64,000 nucleotides of DNA, from NCBI GenBank assembly GCA_013398175.1, contig VZRZ01006835.1, forward strand, positions 1-64,000, read 5' to 3'. Below are positions 22,901-35,030 of the stretch, one piece after another. Within the stretch, counting starts at the first letter, position 1, and each line of letters begins with the position of its first letter. The notes under the pieces were generated by a model that had not been told where the DNA came from, did not search any database, and saw only the letters and a list, made by a program, of their open reading frames with translations. The position numbers were made by a program, and so were the translations under genes. The DNA is from Climacteris rufus. Its lineage: Eukaryota > Chordata > Aves > Passeriformes > Climacteridae.

Positions 22901-24405
22901 AACATCGCTTTCTGCTTCATGGAGTGGGGAATATCTTTGTTTGCTCAGTATGTAAAAAGGAATTTGCTTTTTTGTGCAATTTGCAACAGCATCAGCGGGA
23001 TCTCCATCCAGACAAAGAGTGCACACATCATGAGTTTGAAAGTGGGACTTTGAGACCCCAGAATTTTACTGACCCCAGTAAAGCAAATGCAGAGCACATG
23101 CAGAGCCTGCCAGAAGATTCTTTGGAACCTTCTAAAGAGGAGGAAGATGAAGATCTAAATGATTCTTCTGAAGAGCTTTATACTACTATAAAAATAATGG
23201 CTTCTGGAGTGAAATCTAAAGATCCAGATGTTCGTATGGGCCTCAATCAACACTACCCAAGCTTTAAACCACCTCCGTTTCAGTATCACCATCGTAATCC
23301 TATGGGTATTGGAGTTACTGCTACAAACTTCACAACCCACAATATTCCACAGACTTTTACTACTGCCATTCGATGCACAAAATGTGGGAAAAGTGTTGAT
23401 AACATGCCAGAGTTACACAAACACATACTGGCCTGTGCATCTGCCAGTGATAAAAAGAGATACACCCCTAAAAAAAACCCAGTGCCCCTCAAACAGACAG
23501 TGCAGCCTAAGAATGGCATGGTGGTCATTGCTGGGCCTGGGAAGAATGCCTTCAGACGAATGGGTCAGCCTAAAAGACTCAATTTCAATGTTGAGATTAG
23601 CAAAATGTCCTCCAATAAACTAAAAATAAGTGCACTGAAAAAGAAAAACCAGCTTGTCCAGAAAGCTATCCTGCAAAAAAAGAAATCTGCCCAGCAGAAG
23701 GCAGAACTGAAAAGTAATCCATCTGAGACAGACTCTCACATCTGCCCCTACTGTAACAGAGAGTTCACTTACATTGGCAGTTTGAACAAACACGCGTCCT
23801 ACAGCTGTCCCAAAAAACCCATCTCTCCCTCTAAAAAGAATTCTTCCAAAAAAACTGCAACTTCTTCCCCTGCAAACAGTGAAAAAGGCAGCAACCAGCG
23901 CAGGCGGACGGCAGATGCAGAGATCAAAATGCAGAGCACTCAGCCTCACCTGGGCAAGACGAGAGCACGAACCTCAGGACCTGCACAGCTCCAGCTCCCC
24001 TCTGCCTCCTTCAAGTCCAAACAAAACGTTAAATTCGTACCTTCCATGCGATCCAAAAAGCCAAATTCATCTTCATCCTTGAGGAACTCTAGTCCTGTAA
24101 GAGTGTCTAAAATGTCCCACGTTGATGGGAAAAAAACTAAGGTGGTCTCTAAGAACAATTCCTCTGGAATCTCCAGCAAAGCGTCCCGGAAATTGCATGT
24201 CAGAATACAAAGGAATAATAAAGCTGTTTTGCCAAGTAAATCTGCCGTGGCGAGTAAGAAAAAGGCAGACAGGTTCAGTGTCAAGTCTAGAGAGAGGATT
24301 GGAGGACCCATCACACGGAGCCTGCAGCAGGCAGCAAACGCAGAGGCAGCAGAAAACAAAAGAGATGAAAGCAGTACAAAGCAAGAACTAAAAGATTTCA
24401 GGTAA
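19976..24405 (+). CDS. PRDM2: PRDM2 large zinc-finger exon (Rb-binding, eight C2H2 fingers)
   Basis: This exon encodes nearly all of PRDM2 C-terminal to the PR domain, about 1,475 codons. PRDM2 is a nuclear Rb-interacting zinc-finger protein; with the PR/SET domain it is linked to H3K9 methylation and tumour suppression. In order: acidic tract (20155-20220), LMCEE Rb-binding motif (20254-20268), zinc fingers 1-3 (20401-20469, 20491-20559, 20776-20847), LKQLL (21397-21411), PLDLS and VLDLS CtBP-type motifs (21781-21795, 21853-21867), Pro-rich region with a 58-N gap (22221-22278), Ser tract, fingers 4-6 (22765-22833, 22849-22920, 22936-23007), finger 7 (23368-23436), finger 8 (23737-23808) and a Lys/Arg/Ser-rich tail. 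The start is set by the acceptor TTTCAG/GT, not by the upstream ATG at 19918. The donor CAG/GTAAGC lies at 24401/24402. Unspliced, the frame stops at TAA 24403-24405. The frame is intact throughout. Confidence 0.97.
20155..20220 (+). other. PRDM2: Acidic Asp/Glu tract of PRDM2
   Basis: Twenty-two almost uninterrupted Asp/Glu residues encoded by GAT/GAA/GAG repeats. The orthologous region in mammals is also acidic but of different length, as expected for a slippage-prone codon run. Confidence 0.9.
20254..20268 (+). other. PRDM2: LxCxE retinoblastoma-protein binding motif (LMCEE)
   Basis: TTG ATG TGT GAA GAA reads LMCEE, a canonical LxCxE short linear motif, in an acidic Glu/Lys-rich setting just after the acidic tract. 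The aligned human segment, from memory, reads IRCDE, a variant with Ile in the first position. The motif fits PRDM2's original isolation as an Rb-interacting protein. Confidence 0.85.
20401..20847 (+). other. PRDM2: PRDM2 zinc fingers 1-3
   Basis: Three C2H2 fingers. Finger 1 (FPCQHC...HMHIH) and finger 2 (FKCRYC...HERRH) are separated by only seven residues. Finger 3 (HPCKYC...HQRRVH) lies about 70 residues downstream. All Cys and His ligands are present. Confidence 0.95.
21397..21411 (+). other. PRDM2: LxxLL nuclear-receptor box candidate (LKQLL)
   Basis: TTA AAG CAG CTT CTG encodes LKQLL within SSKLKQLLQTQ, a form of the nuclear-receptor coactivator box and identical in the mammalian orthologue as I recall it. 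PRDM2 is reported to act as an oestrogen-receptor coregulator. That this site mediates binding is inference. Confidence 0.5.
21781..21867 (+). other. PRDM2: Paired CtBP-type motifs PLDLS and VLDLS
   Basis: PLDLS at 21781-21795 matches the PxDLS consensus that docks the corepressor CtBP. Nineteen residues on, VLDLS (21853-21867) is a variant of it. Closely spaced PxDLS-like pairs are also known in PRDM3/PRDM16. Binding in PRDM2 is inferred from the motif. Confidence 0.6.
22221..22278. other. Assembly gap (58 N) inside the PRDM2 proline-rich coding region
   Basis: Fifty-eight undetermined bases interrupt the coding exon between LLTPTNP and PSPPPCPPVL. The reading frame is the same on both sides, so the gap length is frame-compatible. 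The flanks are extremely GC-rich, which explains the missing sequence. Confidence 1.
22525..22602 (+). repeat. PRDM2: TCC/TCT/TCA polypyrimidine run encoding the PRDM2 serine tract
   Basis: A nearly pure pyrimidine stretch encodes a long Ser run broken by one Phe. A Ser tract interrupted by Phe is also present in the mammalian protein, so it is inherited and not a recent expansion, though its length is likely to vary. Confidence 0.85.
22765..23808 (+). other. PRDM2: PRDM2 zinc fingers 4-8
   Basis: Fingers 4 (FVCNVC...HLSIH), 5 (FKCEFC...HRFLLH) and 6 (FVCSVC...HQRDLH) form a cluster at 22765-23007 with short linkers. Finger 7 (IRCTKC...HKHILAC) at 23368-23436 and finger 8 (HICPYC...HASYSC) at 23737-23808 end in Cys in place of the final His, as C2HC-type fingers. 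The block between fingers 6 and 7 is almost identical to mammals. Confidence 0.95.
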
Positions 24406-24407
24406 GC
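24399..24407 (+). promoter_or_regulatory. PRDM2: Splice donor overlapping an in-frame stop codon at the end of the PRDM2 large exon
   Basis: The sequence ...TTC AG/G TAA GCG can be spliced after AG, leaving phase 2 as in the human exon that continues into the conserved C-terminal exon (YSLRLASR...). If not spliced it reads Arg then TAA. The choice between splicing and retention therefore decides between a long and a short C-terminus. The conserved terminal exon was not found downstream in this window. Confidence 0.7.
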
Positions 24408-27400
24408 GTTTCATTTGAAGTTGAAACAACCCAGGAACACGTTGCTTGCTGTTTTGCCAATTTTCTTGGTCCTTTTTTTTTTTTTTTTTTGAGTTTCTCA
24501 TGCTTAAATAAAAAAAAAGTTGCATTTCCTAAGACGTGGATGAGCAGCTCACTGATGCTGAGGTATGATGTGCATACTTGATGCATTTTGTCATGTCCTG
24601 AAACAATACACGGTTTGTATAGAGAATGTCTTTAATTATAAATTGAATTGAAAACTCTGGAAAAAAAAATGTCAATACCTGAGTGCAAATAAACTTAATG
24701 TCATTAAACTCAATGTTATTGGAGACACTGACCTTGTATTTGATATCTGACATCTAAGGTGGCCCAGAATCTTTCTAGATTTATTTATGGCGGTTCACTA
24801 CGTTAAAAAACATGACTGCATTCTTTACTCACTAAAATAACTTGCTTTGGTTTGTAATAAAAAGCATTCTCTGCATATATATATCTATATATATAAAAGA
24901 AACAAACCATGACCAAATACTTCAAAAATGTATGTGCATACGGACTGAGTCAGATCATTAAATACTTAATATAAGGGAAATAGACATGTAAGAAAAGTTA
25001 CATGAACATGTAAATTTGTTAGAAGTATCATGCTTTTATGTTTCACTATAAAATTTTATAATTAAAGTTCTATTTCTTTTTGAGAAGAAGCATTTTAATC
25101 ACAAGAAAGGGTAATACTTCAATAAATAAATAAAATCTTAATCTACGTGCCTGAGTCCCGACTTACGTCTTCATGTAGTCTCTCCAATCAATAGTGTATT
25201 TTGCACAGTGTTTGTAACCTCTGGTACCTTGCTCCTGCCCTGTTTTGCTTGGAAACAGGTGTCTGATTTGCTGAGGAACTTTCACAAAACCCACTGCTAA
25301 TTAAGAGTTCTTTTGAGGCTGGTAATTGCAGTGCCTGGCTGGGATTTAACACCAGAGTTAGGGCCCAGGGTAGTTTTTTATCCAAGTCATTGCTGGTGGA
25401 GGAGGGGGAGGAACTGGCAGCCTCTCTCAGAACAAGTAGAGCAGGATCTGTTCAGTGTCAAAATCCAAACTGTTCGCAGCTTGTGTGTCTTACAGTGGAG
25501 ATCTCCGAGGTGAAAATAGGGAGGAAATACTTTGTAAAGTAAAGGTTCAATATAGGAGAATTATTCCCAAGTGCTAGAGGGGAATCTGACTTAAAATAGT
25601 GCATACCCAAATTAGGATGTGTTGAAGGAGAAAAATGTTATTGGAATTTGGAGACTAATGGTGTAAAAATGCCTTTTAGGAACAAGAAATGTCTACCAGG
25701 CCTGTTCCCTTGGGACATAAACATCTTCATGTTAATTCTCATCAGCTGCTCTCTTAGTTATGTGTGAAACTATATTTAAATGATGCCAGAACAGATCAGT
25801 AGAATAAGAAGCCAAAACACCACATCTTTCCATCCAAATGAATCATTTGACCTTAGGCAAAATAGCCAAGTACTTGGAAATCGGTGCATATGGGAATTGT
25901 TTGATAGTATTTGGGGAAATACCAATTTACCTGGGGTAAGAGTTCCTTGGCTGGCTCAAATACCCTTAGTTCACTGTGGCAGCTTGGAGTCTGTATCGGT
26001 TTAATGAACAGTTACACTAGGAAATTCTCTTTGTTTCTGAAATAACCATCAATCTAGATTGTCTAGTCTTTTTATATCAGTTCTATAGTATGAAGAATTT
26101 TTTTTGCCTTCATACACTCATGTCAGCACAGTTTAACTTTGATTTTACTCTGTGTAGGCACTGTTGGGCTTGGATTTTTTTTCCAGGAAATCTTAATATT
26201 TTTTCAAGACTTGCTTCATGTAATCTTTGTCTGCCAATTTGTTTTTCACCTTTCAGTTTTTCTGTGTAAGCATACTCGTTCACAAATTGTTTTGTCATTT
26301 CTCTTCAGTTTTTGGCATTTTTTTTAAATTTCTATTTTCTAGGAATCTCCTGTAAAAACAAAACAAACAAACAAAAAATCCCTTAATGCCATTGTAGAGC
26401 TGTTGCATGCTCATCTTAGGATAAGCACTACGCCAAGGGATGTGAAATCCAAGCTTGTGAAACCCACAGAAGCTGAGTCACGGCCATAAAATTGCCTGCA
26501 GCCTTCTTGCTCACGCTCAGTGTCAGGCCTAGATTTTGTTCTTTGATGCTTGACACACGCAGGATGATTCAGATTGAAGTGAAGGGTGCTGTGAAAAACG
26601 AGTGAACCCCCCAGGAAATCCTGCAGAGGCACAGGGGGTGACCAGAGCAGCTCCTGCTGCAGTTTCTCTGCTTGGCCCAGCCGGCTCCGTCCGTGTCCGG
26701 TTCCCTGCAGCTTCAGGGCCAACCACTGCTGCACTCCAGGTGGTTTTGGCCTCTCTTAGGTCTCTTAAAACCTTTTTGTCTAAATGAATCAGTAGAGCCC
26801 AACCTAGCACAGCAGAATTCCCATTTCTTCCCACCTTCTCCTCACTGAGTCTTTTAGCTGTCCAGCATAGAACGGGGAAAAGCCTGATCGGGATGTTTTA
26901 TGGATTTTCCAAGTTCTTATTTACACACGCAAATAAAACTTTATATAGCAATGATGAATTTCTAAACACCAGAGATATAACGGATGCAGTGTATCTTTTT
27001 ATGGATAAGAAGGCCAGAGCAGGGATCCAGACCTGCATATTTTGAAAATTAAATATATAATTATTCTAAAAGGTTGTACACCTGTAATTTAAGACAGCAA
27101 ATTGGTCTATTGTTCATAACAGGTTTTTATGGAAATACTGTTTGTCACGTGTTCATAGAGCTTTCAAGATTAATGACAGAATGGATGGAAAGTGACTAGT
27201 TTCTTTATACAGACACCCCTTTTATTTTTTGTTCTTGACTTAAAAAGTAATCTACCTCTTAAAAATTTGTAGTTTAATACTTGTTTGGTGAATTTGTGCC
27301 ACTTTAACTTTCACTTTCACTATCATTCCCATTTTGTTACATTTCTGTTATGGGGACTTTATGTTGAAATATTGTATAAAGCATTTGTAGCAAGTTTAAA

Positions 27401-28120
27401 AAAATAAAATATTTAAAATTATTTAAATTGTTTTGGACACTTCAATTGTACTATATGTGATTTACATTTTACATTAATTTCATTTTGTTTTCATTTTGGG
27501 TTGTTAATCTTGGAGCATGTTCCTGTATTAAAGTTTGCTGTTAGTTCTATTGTTTCTTCTATTGGAGAGTGATATAAAGACTATTCTAATGAAAACATTA
27601 AAAATTGCAATTTGACATAAAAGTGGGGTTGTCCTTGCTTTTGAACGCTGTGGCCTTGCTGGAGGGGCTGAGTGCAGGTGAGCAGCTGCAGAGGGATTTG
27701 CTCCTCGTGCCGTCCGTGGTGTTGCAAGCACTTAATGACCAACTAGATGGGACTAGCATGGCACATCTTCTCTAAACCAATAAAAGAAACTTCTTAAAAA
27801 CTTGGGGGAAGCTTGCCTTCTGTGTGAAAAGCAGATGTCCCAGGAAAAACGAAACAATGTACATCTAGGAGGAATTAAGTGTGCTTGCATCCTTCAGTTG
27901 TGTCCCCTGGTTCTTTGATATGAATTTATGCCAATTTGCCACTTCTGACTTAGCTTGAGGTTTTTGGGTTTTAATTGTGGACACAGTTAATACATTGAAA
28001 CTATTTAAATGAAAATCACACACACCATTTCAACTTCTGATACAGTTTTCTGATTTTCTGATACTATAGTGTTCTATTTTTATATGCTTCAAACTTGTTA
28101 AATAGTTCAATAAAAAAAAT
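24406..28120 (+). other. PRDM2: AU-rich region with multiple polyadenylation signals, probable 3'UTR of the read-through PRDM2 form
   Basis: The region is AT-rich with ATTTA motifs and AATAAA hexamers at 24507, 24688, 24856, 25121, 26932, 27403, 27779 and 28109. It has no open frame of interest. If the large exon is not spliced at 24401, one of these signals would end the transcript; the hexamer at 27403 sits in a particularly UTR-like context. If splicing occurs, the same DNA is intron. The assignment is by position and composition only. Confidence 0.4.
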
Positions 28121-31100
28121 ACATGTAAAGATTTTTTTGGCTCTGAGAATTTTGGAATGCTGTATTCCACCACCAGGATATGTGTTCTGCCTCTTGCAGT
28201 GGCACTGGAAGCATCTATGTCCATATTGGTGTGGCAGTAGGGGGGAATAATGGAATATTGATAAGGCTAAACAGCATTACAGCAGTCACTGCCTTCACAT
28301 ACTCACTACTCATGCAGTAATCAGTATTTTATGTTGTTGTCTATTCAAATTAATGCTTCTGTTTGAGTAGATTCTTTGGTAAGAGCTCCCAGTTTATAAT
28401 CTTGTGTGGTTTGTCGTTCCTTGAACGTGTTCTCCTCTCCATAACAACATTTTCCATGAATTTTAACTGGTGGGGCAGATCTGGTGTGATGATGCAGAGG
28501 TTCCAGCATTGTTCGTGGAGTGTTTTTGCAGTCACACTGCAGATCAGGAGTTGCACCACGATGTCAGAGGTGAATCCTTATTTTACCTACAGCAGCAGTG
28601 ACACCCAGGAGGTGGGAGGGAGCCACAGTGAAAGTGTTCAGTCTTGGTCAGGTTTTACTGTATTTACCCAAGTGAAAATATTGTTTTGCATCCAGTAGTG
28701 GTATTTGGATATTTTGTAAGAATAAGGAAACATGAAAAAAAGCTGACAAAAAGGTGCAAACTCATAGTTTTGAGATTGCTGAGAATGGGACATAAACTTG
28801 ACTCATTGTTTCACATCTTTTCCTGGCAAATGAAATGCCAGGTGGTGTTTGGTCTTGCTGCAGGCTGGGTGTTTCAGTCACCTTGTAAGGACTTTTCAGC
28901 CATGTCTAGCAGTAAACCAGCCTTATTCCCTAATATTGTAGCAGAAATCCTGTTGCCCTGGCCTTTGCTGTTCCTCTGCTGTGATAATAAACCCTGTTGT
29001 GTCCTGAGGATGTGCCACCCTGAGATGTTCACCTGTGTCCATCAGCTCATCCCTGAGGTGCTGGGTGATGGAGATCTCAGCTCCAAAAGAGAGCAGATCA
29101 TGAAGGAGTTTCAGTCCTGGGCAGGTGACTCATCCCAAATAGAAATGTGCAGCTTTCAGAGTTCCTCTTGCTGTTGCATCTCATCTGCATAATTGAATTT
29201 CTCTGGCTTTTATAGCCGCCTCTGTATGATCTGAAGCAACAATAAAGCTGTAACATTGCCCACAAAGTGCTGACACGTCCTGAAATGCATCCAGACAGGC
29301 AATGAAAACAATTAAACTTGTCCTGTTTACAGAGCCCAACTGGCACGCTGGGCAGATCAAATGAGTGTCAGTTTAATAAAGCAGCGATGCTGGAGCTGTT
29401 GTGGAGTCGGGAGCTCTGACAGGTTGTGTTTACCTTCTCTTGTTTTCCATTTTCCAGTTTGCTGGAAGGCCTTGAAACCACTCATGGCAGCAACTGTCTG
29501 AGCTGTGTGCAGTCCTGGGTGTTCCAGCCAGGCCCCTCCTGCTCTGCAGGCTCCTCACCCCTGGTGAGCTGCCCCAGGGGGTTTGGGCTGGGGTGGTTGG
29601 CAGCGTTTTGTATTGCAAGACTGTTACTTAAAATTCCGGTTTAGTTCCTGATGATTTTCTTCAGGGAGATGTCACAGAGTTTGATGTCTAAATGTTCAAT
29701 ATAGAATGCAAATAGGAATAGTACTCTCTTCATTTACTGTGGTTTGTGACTTCATTTCCAAAATTATGGGCTCAGCTCCAGCTTTTCACTGGAGCTGGGT
29801 TTAGCCAAGAAGCTGAATTGCAAGAGACAGACAAATAGCTTGGGAATGACCTTAAAAAGAGAACTTAGAAGACCTTATATACTAATTCTGGCTATTATTT
29901 ACTGAGTGTGTGATCTGCACCAGTCACATGGTGTACTTCTGCTCGTGGTGAAAAGCAGCTAAAGAATAGATTTGAACAACAAGTGCATGCTGGTTTGGAT
30001 CTGAGCTTTTGTGGTAAGTGAATGATGAGAGAGGTGAACTTCCACAACTGTTTTATTAAACTGTAGAGAACAGCAGCTTTCTAATGGAAGAGCTGAAGTG
30101 CCTTCTGGTACTTTTGCAAGAGCGGGATGATGAGGAAAATAAATATTTCAGAGCAAAGTGCAAATAAAACACTAAAGTAAGGCGTGATATATTAAGTGTA
30201 CAGTTATGGTCCATTTGACACACCAAATGAGAGCGTGGGAATTTAATGTTATTAAAGAGGGGTCTTTTTTTCCACATGTACGAATGAGCTGCTGTCCTTT
30301 CCTAAGCTTTGAGATAATTTTGTGATTTAAGTAATGTCTTGGAGGTATTTTTTGAGTGAAATGAATACTAAGGTAACACTCAGGCTGTAGCAGGAGCTGG
30401 TGCTGCTTTGTGCCCATCAGTTATTGAGGCAAGGGTTGGATGTTTCAAATACAAGTACATTGTGAGGGTGGGGATGGGTGTAAAGCATCCAGAGTGGAGA
30501 ACAGTGACAGAACACTGACCAGGAGCCCTGTGCTGCCTGCAGCCCCTGGCTGCTTCCAGTTCTCCTGCTGAGCTCAGAGGAACCTTGCTGCCATCGAGTC
30601 ACCTGAATGCTGCTTCCCACACGCACTTCAGCGCTTGCCATTCTCATTTTGCTGATCCTCCACCTTGATTTCTCTTTGTAAGCCTTTAAAAATGCTTTTG
30701 GTGGATTGTACTTGTAGAGCATTCCTTGGGATAAGAGCACTGAAGTACTGCTGTCTGGTTTTTTCAGATACAAGGCAGTAAAACACTGGAACTCCAAGGG
30801 AAGCTTGAGCAGGCATCCAGTTGGAGGGAGGCTTTTTCTTAAGAGATAGGTGGCTGCTTCATTTTTCTAATTTATTCAAAGCTCGAGTGGTTAGTGGAAC
30901 ATAATGTAATCAGCAACATGCACTTTGTTTGTGTGTAGATCTCTCTTTAATTTTTTAAGACTTATGTTTCACAAGCCAAACAGGGTCTCTGAGTCATGTT
31001 TTGGATGACAATACTCCCAGAAACTGCCAGAGGGCTGTGAGAAACAGCTTTGATTATTCAGCGGGTGATGTTCCATTTCTCAGGAGCACGGGCTCGGTGT

Positions 31101-31244
31101 TCAGTCATTCAGGGGGGGCTGGCACACTGCAGGTGAGCAGCAAAACCGAGACTGGCTCCACTCAGATGCCCTGTGTCAGTCAGAAAATAAGAGTAATAAT
31201 CTCATATCTGGGCCTGTTTCAGCAAAGGCTGCCTGGATTCCAGC
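28121..31244. other. Non-coding DNA, no gene recognised
   Basis: Frames such as 28644-29192 (+, 182 codons) have no domain and ordinary intergenic composition. No CR1 or tandem array stands out here. It could be the intron leading to the last PRDM2 exon or intergenic DNA. Confidence 0.4.
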
Positions 31245-31553
31245 TGAGGGAGCTGGGGGGGCTCAGCCTGGAGCAGAGGAGGCTCAGGGGGCCCTGCTGG
31301 CTCTGCACAGCTCCTGCCAGGAGGGGCAGCCAGGGGGGCCGGGCTCTGCTCCAGGGAACAGGGACAGGAACAGAGGAAATTGCCTCAAATTGTGCCCGAG
31401 GCTGCCCTGGGAGGTTTGGAGTCCCCAGCCCTGGAGTGTCCAGGGAAGGCCCGGAGGTGGCACTGGGTGCTCTGGGCTGGGGACAGGGTGGGGGTCGGTC
31501 ACAGGGTGGACTCGATGGTCTGGGAGGTTTTTCCAACCTAAATGAGTCTGTGG
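31245..31553 (+). mobile_element. CR1 LINE, 3'-end fragment (sense)
   Basis: Contains the sense-strand CR1 blocks for the segment around GGAGCAGAGGAGGCTCAGGG, the GAGGAAATTGCCTCAAATTG block and a terminal GACTCGATGGTCTGGGAGGT followed by a TCCAACCT tract and an AATGAGTCTGTGG end. The element has internal deletions. It creates a 224-codon open frame (31001-31675) that is not a gene. Confidence 0.8.
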
Positions 31554-34500
31554 CTCCTTTGCAGTTCAGGCAGTGCTGCTCAGCAAGGTTAAATGCCGGT
31601 GGTAAAGTAAATGTGAGGACTTTTCAGGGAGGTGATTTTGCTGGGAATGCAGAGGATGCAGAGGCTTCCTGCTGAGGGCATCTGAAGGCTCATTGCCGTG
31701 GACAGACCGTGTGTGAGCAGCTCTCAGTTCCAACTGTGACTCAATGGGGGAATTTATGTAGTGTTTCATTTTCATCACTGAGATTCTGCTAAACATTGCA
31801 GTGGAAGGAGGTGAGAAGATGAGAAATAATGAATTCTTCCATCACTGAACTGCTTTGAAGAGTTTCACACTCAAACTTCGCTGTCACTGGAGTTTGAAGT
31901 TGTATTCCCCGTTCATTATGGCAAATTCATTATGTCACTCATCTGCCTTTTCAAATCAAAAGCACATTTTGTTCTGTGGTTTCTTTTTTATGTCATGAGA
32001 TGTGCAGGACCGAGGGCTCATCCTAGTTCTGCTGCCCTCCAAAAATCCTTTTGAACTCTTGGAGTCACCATTTCTGTATAAAGCTAAATAAAATCAACTA
32101 CAGTGTTCCCTATGTGTGATGAAAGTTCTCTCATTCTGTTAGAAATTCAGTAGATACCAACTTTGTATCAAATTATAGTATGTGACAGTGTAGAAGATGG
32201 TTTTGAGTACTGCTATTTTTAATCCAGCATTGTTCACCTTTCACAATGCTCTGTGCTGCTTTAAAATTGCAGGAAGAAAAATTGCTGACATGATAGTGTT
32301 CAGCTAAATTTATGGGTCTAGACCAAGATTTTTTGAGTGACAAATAATGTCTGAGCTCAACCTGAAGTAGCTTCAAGGCAGCTGATTCTCTGAAGGAGCT
32401 CAGGAGCCATCTCAGTCCTGAATTCCTTTTAAGGGGCAAGTTTAGATCACTGGTTGCTTTTGAAAATGCAGTTATATTTAGAGTAAAATGTTGTTCATAC
32501 ATCAATTTTAGAGTCCCCCAGGTAAGTTGTAGACGTGGTGGGATATTTTTCCCAGCAGTTCTCGCTGTTGGTTTGGTGTTCATCACCAGAGCTCCTGGTG
32601 ATCCTCTGAGAATGGAACTAACTCAGCAATGGAGAAACTTGAACTCCAGAGCACATGAGTGGAACAAAGCAATTTTTGAGTTGCTTTGTGGGGCAGCAGT
32701 GCTGCTTTAAAGGTATTAAGTTCTTTGAAGCACTGTGGCTGGAGAATGCTCTTAGGTGTTTTCTTGGAAGTCAAGAATGCAAGGGATCTCAGTAACAGGT
32801 TTTTCCAGTTTAGATTCATGAAAGGCCTGACCATAAAATCATAATATTCATGTTCTGGCCTTCAGTGCCATGTGAAGGAAAGATAAAATCCTGACATACT
32901 GCAGCTCTTTCGCTGCTTTCATGGATAAACACACGTAAGTCTCCAAATATCCACAGTACAGCACATTAAGATCCCATTTTCTATAGAGCAAGGCAGGATT
33001 TTTCCATTAAAAAGATGTCCCTCTCAACAACATTCTATCCAGAAACCTTTTTGTCTTGATAAATATTTTGTTTCTCTAACACAAACAGACAAACAAAAAT
33101 CTCTCCCTTGGTGGTTGATGTTTTTGATGTTTTTCCAAGTCCTTGTTTTATGTATTTACTTTCCCATTAAGCAGCATACTGGTGCCAGAGAGGACATTTC
33201 AGTCAGGGGAGCAGCTCTGGTTTAATCTCACTGAGAGCAGAAAGCCCAGAAATGACATTTATCCACCCCCTGGACCTTCCAGCTTCCCTTCTGGCCTGTG
33301 GAATTGCTCAGCCTCGTTCTCCAAAGCCAAGACTTTGGGATTAAACATCCACATTTCTAATTTTTTCCCTAGGTAGTCAATTATTTGTGTCAGCTTAGCT
33401 ATTCTTTTACTTGAGAGTAGGGAACACTTGATGGAAGATGTCCCTGACATGCTTATTGTTAAATGTGTTGTGGAGAGTGTGTGTTCGTGTCTGAACTTTT
33501 GGGCCATATCCTTGAGGGTATTTTAGATTAGGAGCATAGAAGTATAATCCTTGCAGGGAAAAAAAAACACTTTAATTGAAGTAAAAATGTGAACCTAAGT
33601 CACCTGAATTTTTTACCACATTCTGCCAGGACTCTGTTCACTGATTTCCCCTGGTGTGAGCAGCAGCCACCTCAGATCATTCCAGCCTTCATTCCCTCAA
33701 ATACCATGACTTGTTTTTCTGGGACATTTCTACAGAATTACACTAGCAACCTGGGAGAATGTTAGTTGCACAACTCGAAATAATTTGAATTAAAAATACC
33801 AACTATATTTTGGGAATGTCTGAGGGCAGGGGGTGTGCCAGGATTTGGCATTTTTATTGACCTTTGTGTTCGTGTGTGCTGCTCATGGCAAAGCTTGGGG
33901 GGTCTGGGAAGGTGTGTGGAAGTTGGAACTTGATTTGGACAAATATTTGGGTATTCAGGAGACAGTTTAACCTGTAACAGTAATGCAGGTGGTGGGGGAG
34001 CCTTTGCCTTTGTTCCCACCTCTGCTTTAAGGATGCAGATTTTCTGGGTGACCTTGGCAAATCACTTTCCACCTGAAAAACTGGGATTATGGCACTGACT
34101 CACAGGGCAAAACACTTTCAGATCTGAGGATAGACAACTGTAGGAGCTGGGATTTAGTGTATTTTTATTGTAGCAAGTCTCACCACATTGGGTGATTTAT
34201 CTCTTTTAGTTGGGCTTGCTCTCAGTTGTAAGAGCTTTAGGCCCTGTCTCTGTGTAAAAAATGACCTCATTTAACTTCTGGATGAGCTTTAATTTATGGA
34301 ATAACTGGTGCATCTACCAAACTGTTTATTCTGGTTTAAAAGTCCTTAGTTGAAAGAGAAAACTTTGCGCAGATGAGTTCTTCCTGCTGCCTAACATTTG
34401 CTTTGTGGGCCTCTTTTCCTAGCAGGGAGAGAAGGTTTTCTGATGCTATTCATTTTTTTTTTTTGTTATTCTTTTTTTTTCTTTTTTTCTTTTTTTTTTT

Positions 34501-35030
34501 TTTATTTCTGGCTAGGACTGTTCCCTGAGCATGGCTGTGGCTGAGCTGGGGCAGCCTGGGCTGTGCTGGGGGTGAGAGGGGCTGGGCACAGCCCTTGGAA
34601 TTCCTGCCCTGCCTGGCTCCAGTTACCCAGCCCTGAGATGGGGAGGGCAGCTGCAAAGTGACAGTGCTGAAAATAGCAATTCCAATCACTGCTGCTGCTG
34701 CTGGGGGGGATTTGGGCTCCCTTCCCCCTTCCACAGCCCGGATTTACTCCCAAACACCCCGGCTTTTCTTTACAGGCTCCCAGGTGAGGCTTCTCCATCC
34801 ACTCCAGAGGGGCCCTGGCTCCTGGCTGCTTTGGCAGGGCAGACACTGCTGCAGTTTCAGGGCTTGGCTCAATGGGAGCACTACAGAAAGGCAGTAAGAA
34901 CTCCATACAGAACTCAACTGCACTTTTTATCTACAAAACAACCCTTTTTATCCTGTTCCTCTAAGCCTCAACTTCCAAATAACAAGCCATCATCTATGAG
35001 CTTTAAAGCTTGATGAAATTAGGGGTGAAA
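31554..35030. other. Non-coding DNA with a long T-rich tract
   Basis: No exon supported. Poly-T with scattered other bases occupies about 34450-34506. The DNA from 34507 to 34900 is GC-rich with low CpG and may be part of an old repeat. Confidence 0.4.
34450..34506. repeat. Poly-T-rich low-complexity tract
   Basis: Runs of 8-14 T separated by single G, A or C bases. On the opposite strand it gives spurious Lys-rich frames. Confidence 0.9.

Noticed and set aside
31001..31675. 224-codon open frame on +
   Set aside because: Its central half is a CR1 fragment and its composition is stop-poor GC-rich repeat; no domain.
34850..34905. Peptide LQFQGLAQWEHYRKAV resembling pieces of the PRDM2 C-terminus (QFQG, QYRK)
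   Set aside because: The pieces occur in the wrong order and without the intervening conserved residues or a suitable acceptor.
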